A DNA stretch of 5,046 bases from assembly GCF_020742345.1 (NCBI RefSeq), contig NZ_DYXC01000076.1:1-5046 (forward strand), read 5' to 3'. The position numbers were made by a program, and so were the translations under genes. The notes under the pieces were generated by a model. That model saw nothing but the letters and a program-made list of their open reading frames with translations, searched no databases and was not told the origin of the DNA. Of the stretch, positions 5,028 to 5,046 are shown piece by piece (position 1 is the first letter of the stretch; each line of letters starts with the position of its first letter). The DNA comes from Enteractinococcus helveticum (GTDB lineage Bacteria > Actinomycetota > Actinomycetes > Actinomycetales > Micrococcaceae).

Positions 5028-5046
5028 ATGTCTATTGTCGCTGATG
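5028..5046 (+). CDS. Start of a probable IS110-family transposase (partial, first 6 codons)
   Basis: Only ATG plus five codons and one base are visible: M-S-I-V-A-D. This matches, from memory, the common beginning of actinobacterial IS110 transposases (M-T/S-I-V-A-x, followed by a G-V-D-T-H motif of the RuvC-like DEDD domain, which would lie past the edge). GGAAGG (5009-5014) lies 13 nt upstream, rather far for a ribosome site; an in-frame TTG at 5007 is a less likely start. Six residues cannot prove a family, so the call leans on the long structured leader upstream. Confidence 0.45.

Larger units (their letters stand above)
4728..5046 (+). mobile_element. Probable left end of an IS110-family element (right part beyond window)
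   Basis: From the point where IS3 orfB is lost there are 300 bp without a convincing gene, rich in stem-loops, leading to an ATG whose first residues resemble IS110-family transposases. In the IS110 subgroup the long 5' noncoding end encodes the bridge RNA and precedes the transposase. The length of this leader fits. IS110 elements make no typical terminal inverted repeats or target duplications, so the boundary at about 4725-4728 is inferred only from loss of the IS3 reading frame and the end of the 11-bp repeat. Confidence 0.5.

Overview
The window looks like part of an actinobacterial genome (Actinomycetota, possibly a Corynebacterium or Brevibacterium relative). This rests on moderate GC, GTG starts, a lipoprotein signal, and IS proteins of a kind common in that group. 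The assignment is inferred from style, not from a marker gene.

Left two thirds (1-3244, minus strand): a compact ABC importer operon of the nitrate/sulfonate/taurine (NitT/TauT, SsuABC-like) type. It is transcribed right to left as substrate-binding lipoprotein, permease, permease, ATPase. The genes overlap or nearly touch, and the ATPase runs off the left edge. Just upstream of the lipoprotein gene is a perfect 26-bp palindrome (11-bp arms) that overlaps the best -10 hexamer. It looks like a repressor operator, but no regulator gene is visible nearby. The lipoprotein would capture a small solute, the two permeases form the channel and the ATPase powers import. The substrate cannot be read from the sequence.

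Middle (3245-3580): a gap with one doubtful small ORF. Next (3581 to about 4375, minus strand) is the C-terminal part of a serine beta-lactamase/DD-peptidase-like hydrolase. It is broken by one frameshift and has lost its N-terminus, including the SxxK nucleophile region.

Right end (about 4376-5046, plus strand): nested mobile elements. An IS3-family orfA interrupts the hydrolase. It retains its GGGAAAA frameshift site, but the orfB frame ends after a few codons at about 4727. From there to 5027 is about 300 bp without a convincing gene, containing several good stem-loops. It leads into an ATG (5028) whose first residues, M-S-I-V-A-D, resemble the start of an IS110-family transposase. This layout fits an IS110 left end encoding a bridge RNA. 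The 11 bp of IS3 sequence at the presumed insertion point are repeated exactly in a predicted 20-nt loop of that RNA, as expected if the loop carries the target guide. This is the most interesting signal in the window, but the element is cut off by the right edge and the identification remains an inference.
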